This document shows, in pieces, positions 47,751-57,285 of a DNA stretch of 64,000 bases. Numbering within the stretch: position 1 is the first letter of the stretch; the number at the start of each line of letters is the position of its first letter. Below the pieces are notes generated by a model. That model did no database searches and had not been told where the DNA came from. It saw only the letters and a list, made by a program, of their open reading frames with translations. The stretch covers positions 1 to 64,000 of the forward strand of contig CAUYUJ010003995.1 of the NCBI GenBank assembly GCA_963575745.1. The letters are read 5' to 3'. Position numbers and translations under genes: made by a program. This DNA comes from Prorocentrum cordatum (taxonomy: Eukaryota; Sar; Dinophyceae; Prorocentrales; Prorocentraceae).

Positions 47751-49446
47751 TCCCGGAAAGGGCTCGAGCCCAGGGTTCTCTTTTAGTTGGTTCCCCCCGG
47801 TTTCGACGGCTGTAGGGCCGGCGAAATTATTCTGCGATAAATTACGTGCGGGAGTAGGGCCAGCGAATTAAAATGTGAGGATGTCTCGAGCGAAGCGCTC
47901 GTTTTCATAATTTGTTGAGGATGTCTCGAGCGAAACGCTTGTTTTGTGTTGTAGATTGTCCTCTCCTGGGGACCTGAATTCAGAGGATCTCTCAAGACTC
48001 AAGTGAAATGCTTGTTTTCACGTGCCCAGGTCTTGAGGATGTCTCGAGACGCTTGGTTTCACGCCTCCAGGTTGCCCAGACCGAGGTCTAGCGCCAGGAT
48101 TTTGTTGAGGATGTCTCGAGCGAGACGCTTGGTTTCACGCGTCCTCGTCGCCCAGGCGGATGTCTAGCATGAGGATGTGTCGAGGAAGTCTCGATCGAGA
48201 CGCTTGTTTGCATGTGTCCAGGTTGCCCAGGCGGATGTGTAGCATGAGGATGTGCTGAGAACGTCTTGAGCGAAACGCGTGTTTTCACGTGTCCAGGTCG
48301 CCCAGACACAGCACAGCCTTCGGCACGGTACATCAGTATCGATACCCTTAGCATTGCAGCCTGGCATGTTGCCTGGCACGTTCCGCGGAGCGTCCCGTGG
48401 CAGTCCCCCTGGCACGTCTCGCGGTGCACGTCCATGGGCACGTTCCATAGCGCGTCTTTTTGGCACGTCCCGCGGTGCGTGCCCATGGCACGTCCCCTGG
48501 CACGTCGCCTGGCGCGTCCCTTGGCACGTTCCGCGGGGCGTCCTCCTGGCATGTCCCCCTGTCGATTAGTTCTGGGGCAGCTACCATCTGCGCAGGCTGC
48601 TCGAGCTTAAGATCCAGATCAGTTCGGTCAGGACTCGGATGCCAGGGAGGACTCGGTCCTCAACGCTATATAGAGCACAATCGCGGCATGGCACATCGCA
48701 GTTCAGCACGGCCCAGCACAGCACAGCCGTCGGCACGGTATATCAAGATCGATACACTCAACATTGCACCTTGGCACGTTCTTTGGCGCATTCCGTGGCG
48801 AGTCCACCTGGCACGTTGCGCGGCGCGTCCCCTGGCACGTCCGGCGGCACGTCCATTGGCACGTTCCGTAGCGCGTCCCCTTGGCACGTCCCGCGGTGCG
48901 TGCCCATGGCACGTCCCTTGGCACGTCGCTTGGCGCGTCCCTTGGGACGTTTCGCGGGGCGTCCTCCTGGCATGTCCCGTCTGTCGATTAGTTCTGGGGC
49001 GGCTACCATCTGCTCAGGCAGCTCGAGCTTAAGATCCAGATCAGTTCGGTCAGGACTCGGATGCAAAGAGGACTCGATCCACAACGCTATGTATAGAGCA
49101 CACTCGCGGCATGGCACGTCGCAGTTCAGCACGGCCCAGCACAGCACAGCCCTCGGCACAGTACATCAAGATCGATACATTCAGCATTGCACAAGGGCGC
49201 CCTCGAGGGCGCGAAGTTATTCGCGCTTCGCGCTTCGCGGTTCGGCTCCGATTCCTCCTCATCCTCCTCTTCTCCCCTGGGAGGCGGCGCGAGAGCGCGA
49301 AGTTATTCGCACTTCGCGCTTCGCGCAGCGCGAAGCGCGAAGTTGGGAGCCCTTGTTGCATTTGTCCGTCGCCCAATCAGGTGTCGCTGAAACGTTGCCG
49401 TGCCTTACATTTCTATATTTCTTCCCGGGTTCGTGGGCCGATCACG
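47749..49446 (+). mobile_element. Element A7 (type II payload), fused to the A6 tail
   Basis: The head CCCGGAAAGGGCTCGAGCCC follows the A6 tail directly: GATCATGTTTCCCGG. Payload: 75-bp-type repeats (about 47990-48300) and two ~422-bp units. MITE C3 lies inside at 49192-49355. The tail is diverged (TTCCCGGGTTCGTGGGCCGATCACGG). Confidence 0.8.
49192..49355 (+). mobile_element. MITE-like element C, copy 3 (nested in A7)
   Basis: A 164-bp copy with ends CAAGGGCGCC and GGGAGCCCTTG. TTGCA flanks it on both sides (49187-49191, 49356-49360). The same position in other A copies reads CAGCATTGCATTTGCCCGTC (about 46637), i.e. one TTGCA and no insert, so the element and its duplication can be read directly by comparison. 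Confidence 0.9.
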
Positions 49447-49555
49447 GCTCACCCGCCTCCCGCCTCGCGGCTCGGAGCCGGAGCCGCCGCCGCGACACGC
49501 TAAAGCAACAGTCCCTCACCGTATGGTTTCTTCGGTCGCAAATTAGGGGAGCCTT

Positions 49556-49775
49556 GTGTACCCTTTTGATTCCGCCTTTCATGTCGACTAGCGTCGATTA
49601 GCGTGTGGGAGTCGATGATATAGCGCCGATGTAGCGTCGGCTAGCGTCGATTTTAGAGTCGATTCAGAGTCGATTCGCGTCGATTGAGCGTCGACTAGCG
49701 TTGATTCGCAAAAAAGCCGACAGGAAGGTACGGGAGGCCGGGAGGCTCCCGTGAGCTGCCACCGAAGTCTTTTTC
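49556..49775 (+). repeat. Dispersed repeat E, copy at 49.6 kb
   Basis: GACTAGCGTCGATTAGCG, GATATAGCGCCGATGTAGCG, GCGTTGATTCGCAAAAAAGCC and GGGAGGCTCCCGTGAGCTGCC match the end block of the E copies near 4055-4101. Confidence 0.75.
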
Positions 49776-49828
49776 AATCCTGGCTTTGGTTGTTCTCTGG
49801 GTCTGTTCGCCCTGCCCTCTGTAGGGCT

Positions 49829-50561
49829 GTGTATACCCAGCCGCCACAGTCCGCAGATTCTTGCACTCTACGGATCTGGTCCCGCGGACAGGCTGGAGAG
49901 CCAAGCGGCTCGGCAGACGGCGACGCGCCCGCCTGGCAAACTTGATGGACAAAATTCGTGTTCCCGTGAACCTTGGCATCGCTCGGACGTGTGCATTTTT
50001 CCTTCGGCGAGGACCATGGGGCCCTCACTCCCCTCCTCTCTTCATCCTTCTTGTGAATCGGGAGGAAAAGGGGGAGGGCCAACAGCAGCAGCAGCAGGCG
50101 GAGGAGCAGGAGTCGGAAGAGGTGTAGCAGCAAGAGGAGGTGCCGCTCGCGAGGTGGCCAGCCCGTTTCGCCTCAGACATCCTCGCAATTCTGGGCTCTG
50201 ATATGCCTCGAGGTGGTCTAGCTCTGTATTTCGCTTGAGACTTCCTCGCATCTGTACGCCCAGATCAGCTCTGACCTGAAGTGACCTGCCCCGTTTTGCC
50301 TGGGACATCTTCGCAGTTCTAGGTTCAGATATGGCCGTGACTTCCTGGAAGCCTGGGGGCCTCCCAGGTGGCTTGGGCTGAGGGGCCCAAGATAACCGAA
50401 AGATTATGAAGAAACTCGAAGTGTGGATTCGCGCGCGCTGACAATATTCCCCCCCGTCGATCTGTGGATTCGGCGCCGGTAATGTGGATACCCCACCCTC
50501 GATCTGTGGATTCTGCGCGTGTACACCGGACGACCCCAGAACCATCTGCGACCAACATGCG
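49829..50561 (+). repeat. Dispersed repeat D, left part
   Basis: Collinear with 21428-22548. Homology stops at CATCTGCGACCAACATGCG (50543-50561), immediately before the spliced-leader remnants. The continuation of D is found at 55861, starting with the same 19 bases. Confidence 0.85.
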
Positions 50562-50604
50562 GCTTTTGGCTCAAGACTTCTGGCTCAAGCCATTTTGGCT
50601 CGAG
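50558..50604 (+). promoter_or_regulatory. Three tandem relict spliced-leader sequences
   Basis: GGCTTTTGGCTCAAG (50561-50575), ACTTCTGGCTCAAG (50576-50589) and AGCCATTTTGGCTCGAG (50588-50604) each end in GGCTC(A/G)AG like the 3' part of the dinoflagellate spliced leader (..TAGCCATTTTGGCTCAAG). The third matches the last 17 bases with one change; the others are shorter or more degenerate. Such remnants arise when a trans-spliced mRNA is copied back into the genome; each further cycle adds another copy. They are in frame with the downstream gene, but translation of the mature mRNA must begin after them. Confidence 0.8.
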
Positions 50605-50697
50605 CCGTTCCGCAGTTTGGTCGCCTCTGGGCGCCCGCCAGGGCGTTTCAGCAGCCGCGGCATCTGCGGGCGGTGGGCACCCGCTGCAGCGATCGCA

Positions 50698-52530
50698 ATG
50701 CGGGGGATGAACCCGTCCGACGGTCTGGCCACCTCGACGAAGACCGGCACGAGCGAGGCTGTCGACCCCGTCCTGCGCAGCCTGCTCGCGCTGCACAAGG
50801 AGCTGCAGTCCACCAGGATGGAATGCACGGGCCTCGCGGCCAGGATGGAGTCGCATCAGCAGTCCCTGCTCAAGACCATGAAGGGCGTGGAGCGCCAGGC
50901 GGAGGGGGGCGGCGCGCAGACGGAGGAGATCGTGCGGGAGTTTCCCGATGCCTCCACGCGGGGCCGCCGCTTCCGTGCTGACCGCGCCTCGGGGCCTGAG
51001 GTGGCCCCGCAGGCCGCGGGCGCCGGCGGCGACGCCGATGCGCAGGAACCAGCGGCGCCAGCGGAAGACCGGGAGCCGGCGCCAGGTCGTCGGCAATCAT
51101 ATTTCACAATGATCCCCCAGCGGTTCAAGAAGACGCGCCTGCCGAGGGGCCTCTCGAGTGTCACAAGGGCCACCTCAGGGAAGAGACTGTCCGACGTCCA
51201 GCGCCAGTTGTCACAGCACCGCACCACAATCACGGAGCGACTTTCCCACGCGAAAACTCCAGAGCACCACTGGTCAAAAAGATGGGCGACGAACTTGTCG
51301 TCGAGATGGGAGTTCGAGACGCTGGTCTCCATGAGCATTTTCTTGAACGCCTTGTCAATTGGAGTCAGCTGTGAGTGGGGTTTACAGAACCCGAGTTCAT
51401 CGCTCCCGCTCGTTTTTGTTATTCTGGATTGGGTGTTTCTTGCCATATGCGCGTTTGAACTAGTTCTCCGCATGTTCGTGCAGGGACGAAGGTTCTGGTA
51501 CCTCAGAGACAGGATGTTCAGCTGGAATATGTTTGATTTGTCTGTGATCGTGCTGATCTTGCTGAATGAATTGAGCCTCTTTGATTTGAGACTGTCCGTT
51601 GTGCGTGTCTTCAGGGTCCTTCGACTGGTGTACGTTGTTCGCGTAGTCCGGGTGATGCCATGGTTCGAGGAGCTAAGGCTAATGATTGATGGCATCATGA
51701 AGTGTGGCAAGACTTTACTGTGGTCCTCAATCATACTGCTATTCTTCACTTACGTCTACGCCATCGTGTGTGTACAACTATCCGCCGATTGGAGCTCGAT
51801 GGCCAACGATGCGAGCGAACCGACCCACGCGACCATATTGTTTCTGCAGGAAAACTTCCCCTCGCTGGGCTACAGCATCTACACGCTCTTCAAAGCAGTC
51901 ACTGGGGGGGTCAGTTGGGGCGAGGTGTCGGACCCCCTGCAAGATGTCAGCCTCGCGTTTCTGTTCTCATTCCCTGTCTACATTGTCGTAACAATGTTCT
52001 GCGTTCTCAACATCATCACTGCAGCATTCGTAGAGGCCGCGTCGCGCAAATCGCAGGATGCAGAGGAGGCTGCGTTGCGCAACATCATTCAGAGAACCAT
52101 ATGGATCGATGCGATCAAGAGCATTGTTGCAAAGTTCGACCACGACAACGACGATACTCTCAACTGGGCAGAGTTCTCGCAGATCATGAACGACTGGGAG
52201 ACCCGTGCGCCCCTCGAGGACATGGGCATCGATATGACTTTCCAGCGCGCCTCACTGTTGTTCAAGTTGTTCGACTGGAACCAGGATGGACACATCGACG
52301 TCGACGAATTTGCCCAGGGCGTGCACCATCTGAAGGGGGCGGCCCGCAGCCTGGACATGTACCGCCAGTTCGTGGAGCTGTCGAGAAAGATTTCTAGCCT
52401 CCAGCGCATGGTGGAGCAACTCTCGGCAACCTCTGGCGCAGGCCAGCCACGTAATTCCCGGATCTTTGGCTCAGATCGAAGGTCGTCGCTCCCAGAAACG
52501 CCGGCCTCAGAAGCTTGCGATAGCTGCTAG
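50698..52530 (+). CDS. Voltage-gated cation channel, single six-helix domain with C-terminal EF-hands
   Basis: Intact 610-residue protein predicted to conduct cations across a membrane under voltage and Ca2+ control. Numbered from the M at 50698: helical, probably coiled-coil N-terminus (about 27-67), a proline/alanine-rich linker, S1 (207-225), S2 (236-260), S3 (274-292), S4 with arginines at 303, 306, 309, 315 and 318 (VVRVFRVLRLVYVVRVVRV), S5 (339-360), pore loop with TGGVSW (402-407), S6 (418-444), then two EF-hand loops: DHDNDDTLNWAE (481-492; D in place of the usual G at position 6) and DWNQDGHIDVDE (526-537, canonical). A last helix (about 550-577) may be a coiled coil. One six-helix domain implies a tetramer. 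The frame stays open upstream to 50464, but that part is repeat D and leader remnant, so the start at 50698 (or 50707) is preferred. No introns. Ion selectivity (Na+ or Ca2+) cannot be decided from TGGVSW. Confidence 0.9.
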   Translation: MRGMNPSDGLATSTKTGTSEAVDPVLRSLLALHKELQSTRMECTGLAARMESHQQSLLKTMKGVERQAEGGGAQTEEIVREFPDASTRGRRFRADRASGPEVAPQAAGAGGDADAQEPAAPAEDREPAPGRRQSYFTMIPQRFKKTRLPRGLSSVTRATSGKRLSDVQRQLSQHRTTITERLSHAKTPEHHWSKRWATNLSSRWEFETLVSMSIFLNALSIGVSCEWGLQNPSSSLPLVFVILDWVFLAICAFELVLRMFVQGRRFWYLRDRMFSWNMFDLSVIVLILLNELSLFDLRLSVVRVFRVLRLVYVVRVVRVMPWFEELRLMIDGIMKCGKTLLWSSIILLFFTYVYAIVCVQLSADWSSMANDASEPTHATILFLQENFPSLGYSIYTLFKAVTGGVSWGEVSDPLQDVSLAFLFSFPVYIVVTMFCVLNIITAAFVEAASRKSQDAEEAALRNIIQRTIWIDAIKSIVAKFDHDNDDTLNWAEFSQIMNDWETRAPLEDMGIDMTFQRASLLFKLFDWNQDGHIDVDEFAQGVHHLKGAARSLDMYRQFVELSRKISSLQRMVEQLSATSGAGQPRNSRIFGSDRRSSLPETPASEACDSC

Positions 52531-52663
52531 TTTGTTTTCTCTCTCGAAGCGCTTCTCCCCTTGTTCCCCCTCCTGGTTGTCAACTGCCACTCCTTCTCAA
52601 ATGGATTGCGAAGGCCGCCTTGCGGCCGGTGCCGCCGACCCTGAAGACGACGAAGATGAAAAT

Positions 52664-53575
52664 CAGGATGTGGAGGAGCAGGAGGAGGAGGAGGAGGAGG
52701 AGGAGGAGGAGGAGGAGGAGAAGGTAGAGGAGGGGCAAGAGGAGGGGAGCAAGGGGGGGCGCAGGAGGAGGAGGAGGAGGAGGAGGAGGAGGAGGAGCAG
52801 GAGGAGCAAGAGGAGGAGCAAGAGGAGGGGGCAAGGGGGACGGAGGAGGAGGAGGAGGAGGAGGAGAGGAGGAGGAGGAGGAGAAGGAGAAGGAGGGGCA
52901 GGGAGGAGGAGGAGGAGGAGGAGGAGGAGGAGGTGGAGGAGGAGGAAGAGGAGGAGAGGAGGAGGAGGAGGAGGAGGAGGGAGGAGAGGAGGAGGAGGAG
53001 GAGGAGGAGGAGGAGGAGGAGGAGGAGGAGCAGGAGGAGCAGGAGGAGGAGGAGGAGGAGGAGCAGGAGGAGCGGACAGAGGAGGAGGACGAGGAGGAGG
53101 AGGAGGAGGAGGAGGGAGGAGGAGGAAGGAGGAGGAGGCCCCCGGGGCGGAGTCGTATCTGACCCTCCCCCCCCCCACCCCCCGGGACCCCCCCCCGACG
53201 GGGGAGGGATCAAAGGGAAAGGGCTTCCCTTTGACGTGGTTACGACGTGGGTTGATTTCCCTCAAGGCCGCTAGAGCACTGCAACGACGACGAGAAGGTG
53301 GAGGAGGAGGAGCAGGAGAGGAGGAGGAGGAGGAGGAGGAGGAGGAGGAGGAGGAGGAGGGAGGAGGAGGAGGAGGAAGAGGAGGGAGGAGGAGGAGGAG
53401 GAGGAGGAGGAGGAGGAGGAGGGAGGAGGAGGGAGGAGGAGGAGGACAGGAGGACAGGAGGAGGAGGAGGAGGAGGACAGGAGGAGCAGGGGGAACAGGA
53501 GGAGGAGGAGGGGAGGAGGAGGTGGGCAGGAGGAGGAGGAGGAGGAGGAGGAGGAGGAGGGAGGAGGAGAAGGAG
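52664..53575. repeat. (GGA)n array with a duplicated 145-bp block
   Basis: GGAGGAGGA sequence fills most of this part of the downstream region. A non-repetitive block of about 145 bp (CCCCCGGGGCGGAGTCGTATC..AGGCCGCTAGAGCACTGC) at about 53137-53281 recurs at about 53580-53723 with few changes, so array plus block were duplicated as one unit of about 440 bp. Confidence 0.85.
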
Positions 53576-53947
53576 GAGGCCCCCGGGGCGGACTCGTATC
53601 TGACCCCCCCCCACCCCGCCCCCCCGGGACCGCACCCCCCGACGGGGGAGGGATCAAAGGGAACGGGCTTCCCTTTGACGTGGTTACGACGTGGGTCGAT
53701 TTCCCTCAAGGCCACTAGAGCACTGCGACGACGACGACGACGACGAGGACGAACAACCCTTCACACACGCCGACACAGGGTCGGCGGATTTTGTGCTCTC
53801 CGAGTACTCCAGCGGGCAGCTGCGCCAGTTCTGGTCGGACCGGGTCGGTTTTGTTTGACGTGCATTTGATGCATCAAAGTAGCTATTCGTGAGCGTCCGT
53901 CTGTCCTGCCCAACATTCAGCTTCTCGCGCGCTGGCGTGGTTGCCAG

Positions 53948-55474
53948 TTTTTCCCGGAAAGGGCTCGAGCCCAGGGTTCTCTTTTAGTTGGTTCCCCCCG
54001 GTTTTGACGGCTGTAGGGCCGGCGAAATTCTTTTGCGATAAATAACGAGGTCGCGTAGGGCCGGCGAATTAAAAATTGAGGATGTCTCGAGCGAAACGCT
54101 TGTTGTTCAGAATTTGTTGAGGATGTCTCGAGCGAAGCGCTTGTTTTGTGTTATAGATTGTCCTCTCCTGGGGACTTCAATTTTGAGGATCTCTCAAGTG
54201 GGTTGCTTGTTTTCACGTGCCCAGGTCTTGAGGATGTCTCGAGCGAGACGCCTCCAGGTGGCCCAGACAGATGTCTAGCATGAGGATTTGTTGAGGATGT
54301 CTCGAACCAGAAGCTTGTTTTCACGTGCCCAGGACGCCCAGGCGGATGTCTAGCATGAGCATTTGTTGAGGATGTCTCGAGCGAGACGCCTGTTTGCACG
54401 TGTCCAGGTTGCCCAGCGACGATGTCTAGCATGAGGATGTGTTGACAACGTCTTGAGCGAAACGCGTGTTTTCACGTGTTCAGGTCGCCCAGGCACGGCA
54501 CAGCCCTCGGCACGGTACATCAATATCGATACCCTTAGCATTGCAGCCTGGCATGTTGCCTGGCACGTTCCGCGGAGCGTCCCGTGGCGAGTCCCCCTGG
54601 CACGTCGCGCGGTGCACGTCCATTGGCACGTTCCGTAGCGCGTCCCCTTGGCACGTCCCGCGGTGCGTGCCCATGGGACGTCCCCTGGCACGTCGCCTGG
54701 CGCGTCCCTTGAGACGTTCCGCGGCGCGTCCTCCTGGCATGTTCCCTCTGTCGATTAGTTCTTGGGCAGCTACCATCGGCTCAGGCAGCTCGAGCTTACG
54801 ATCCATATCAGTTCGGTGAGGACTCGGATGCCAGGGAGGACTCCATCCACAACGCTATATAGAGCACAGTCGCGGCATGGCACATCGCAGTTCAGCACGG
54901 CCCAGCACAGCACAGCCGTCGGCACGGTACATCAAGATCGGTACACTCAACTATGCACCTTGGCACGTTCCTTGGCGCGTTCCGTGGCGAGTCCACCTGG
55001 CACGTCGCGCGGCGCGTCCCCTGGCACGTCCCTCGGCACGTCCATTGGCACGTTCCGTAGCGCGTCCCCTTGGCACGTCCCGTGGTGCGTCCCCATGCCC
55101 CATGGGACGTCCCCTGGCACGTCGCCTGGCGCGTCCCTTGGGACGTTCCGCGGCGCGTCCTCCTGGCATGTTCCCTCTGTCGATTAGTTATGGGGCAGCT
55201 ACCATCTGCTCAGGCAGTTCGAGCTTACGCTCCAGATCCGTTCGGTGAGGACTCGGATGCCAGGGATGACTCGATCCGCAACGCTATGTAGAGCACAATC
55301 GCGGCATGGCACATCGCAGTTCAGCACGGCGTAGCACAGCACAGCCCTCGGCACAGTACGTCATCATCGATACATTCAGCATTGCATGTGCCCGTCGCCC
55401 AATCAGATGTCTTTGAAATGTTGCAATGCCTTACATTTCTATATTCCTTTCCGGGCTCGTGGGTCGATCATGTT
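53948..55474 (+). mobile_element. Element A8 (type II payload), nested in the channel retrocopy
   Basis: Head at 53948, two GGGCCGGCGAA blocks, 75-bp-type repeats (TCTCG at 54237, 54300, 54375), two ~430-bp units, tail ending ATCATGTT at 55474. Flanks CCAG plus TTTTT and CGATGACATCC agree with insertion in a T run. Confidence 0.8.
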
Positions 55475-55833
55475 CGATGACATCCTGCTGTAGATGTCAG
55501 CGTAGATGTCAGAAGCCACTTGATCCCAATCCGTCCGTGCTGACTGTACCGAAGCATTTAAATGTATCGTTCCTTCCCTCCCTCCTCCTCCTCCTCCTCC
55601 TCCTCTTCATCCGCCTCATTTTGTTCGTTTCCCCTGTAACCATTCTCCTGCATGGAATGTTCGGCGTCGTAGTAATCACGTGGATGCTTCGTCGAGATGG
55701 GCGCGGAAATCTGCAGTCCAGTTCCAATGTTTCGGCGTGGAGCGTCCCAGCATTCATATTTTTGTGATTGCGTCATGCTGCAGTTTGCCTGCCTGTGTTG
55801 AGAACCCGGCGTTGCACCGGGAAACAGGAAAAA
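55475..55833 (+). other. Probable remainder of the channel mRNA 3' region
   Basis: Non-repetitive apart from a (CTC)n tract at about 55582-55612. It lies between A8 and the A-rich/(AT)n end of the retrocopy, so it is likely 3' untranslated sequence of the retroposed mRNA. A small stem CCCGG..CCGGG lies near 55806-55820. Confidence 0.45.
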
Positions 55834-55860
55834 ACATATATATATATATATATATATAAA

Positions 55861-56250
55861 CATCTGCGAACAACATGCGTGTCCGCAGATTGTGCTGTGG
55901 GCGCACCCCCTGTCCGCAGATTGTGCGCGCACAAGCACAGGCAATATGTCCGCACTTGACAGTACAGTTTGTGGACCCGGGACACCTGTCCACACTTGAC
56001 AGTACAATCTGTGGATTCGGCCACTGTGCACGATCGCTGCTCGACAACTGGATGGTGCCCCGACCTCGGTGCCTAGTCATGGGGATGGGGCCTGGGTGGG
56101 GACCATGTGTCCGCACATGACATTACAATGTGTGGATTGCCTCGTACACGAACTGCAATGAACAGCACCGCGCGGCACTGGGAACATGAGGGAAGATGAG
56201 GAGGGAGGGCGAGAGAACGAGAAGGGAGGGATTTCAGAGGGCCCCAACAC
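55861..56250 (+). repeat. Dispersed repeat D, right part
   Basis: Collinear with 22530-22960 (GCAGATTGT.CTGTGGGCGC, GGCAATATGTCCGCA, GACACCTGTCCA.ACTTGACA, GGAACA.GAGGGAAGA). It starts with the 19-base duplication that ends the left part at 50561. Confidence 0.85.
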
Positions 56251-56514
56251 GCCTCCAAGGAAGGTCGATTCGATGTGGGGAAACGAGCGACATTTCCCTA
56301 CCTTTGTGAGGCCCTCCAGGGATTGTCTTGGGGTACCCTTGGGTCCCTTATGGGGTCTTTCTGGGAGCCCAGCCGACAACCGACGAGCGCGAGAGCACGG
56401 ATGAGCAGCACGTTGTGCATGCCGAAGCCAGCGCGAGGTCGGACTGGTGTCCACATCCTTCTTGTTGACCCCCTCCTTCTCCATCTCACCTCCACCTCAC
56501 TCCTCGCGTTTGTC

Positions 56515-56960
56515 CTCCTCGTCGCGCCAAAGGGGCCCAATACAGCCCAACAGGGAACAGGGCCTGAAAACGACCAGGGACGTGTTACAGACGCCCTGCT
56601 TCCCTCCTTCCCCCATCATCCCTCATTGTTGCCCCTCCACCGCCCCACAGTCGCCGAAACCATGATACCATTCAGGGCGTCGATGATATGTTATATTATG
56701 GGCGATGCCGATACCCTTATGCTCAGCAATGTTTGAGTGCACGCACCATGGCAATGGCATGGAGATTGGGTCAATGCTGTGAAATCAACTGATATGCAAT
56801 ACCTATACTCTGCGATGAGGGCCCGGAGAACTACGTTATTGATAATGCAATCGGCCTATAAGTGTTATGTTTTCTGTTGCTGCAGACGACATGCTCCGGG
56901 CTGCAATCCGCAGATTGGCAGAATCTGCGGACAGTTGTGTCGGCCGCCATGTAACGGCTC
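56515..56960 (+). repeat. Repeat I, copy 2
   Basis: Matches 27205-27650 in block order, without any LINE coding sequence to its left. Diverged but collinear. Confidence 0.7.
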
Positions 56961-57285
56961 TAGATCCAGGTCCCAACAACAACCCAAATCCTGGCCTTTT
57001 TCCCGGACAGGGCTTAGGCACAGGGTTCTCTTTTAGAGGTTTACCCCCAGATTTGACGGCTGATGGGCCGGCGAATTTCTTTTGCGATAAATAACGAGGT
57101 CGCGAAGGGCCAGCGAATTAAATGTTGAGGATGTCTCGAGCGAAACGCTTGTTGTTCAGAATGTGTTGAGGATGTCTCGAGCGAAACGCTTGTTTTGTGT
57201 CATAGAGTGTCTTCTCCTGGGGACCAGAATTTAGAGGATCTCTCAAGTGAAGTGCTTGGTTTCACGTGCCCAGGTCTTGAGGATG

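Larger units (their letters stand above)
50562..55860 (+). mobile_element. Retroposed cDNA carrying the channel gene, with target site duplication
   Basis: Begins with spliced-leader remnants and ends in an A-rich/(AT)n stretch (about 55828-55860). CATCTGCGA.CAACATGCG flanks it at 50543-50561 and 55861-55879 (18 of 19 identical). The left flank is the left part of repeat D and the right flank its continuation, so a single D copy was split. Inside are the intronless channel gene, purine-rich repeats and element A8 (53948-55474), which must have arrived later. Without A8 the insert is about 3.8 kb. Confidence 0.75.

Noticed and set aside
52466-53869. 467-residue plus-strand frame after the channel gene
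   Set aside because: Glycine/glutamate/arginine runs come from the (GGA)n array and the frame overlaps the end of the channel coding sequence.
55461-55474. tRNA-derived promoter box in the A tail (GGTTCGTGGGTCGATC)
   Set aside because: Only partly resembles a B box, and no A box or cloverleaf was found at the right distance, so a SINE origin of A is not supported.
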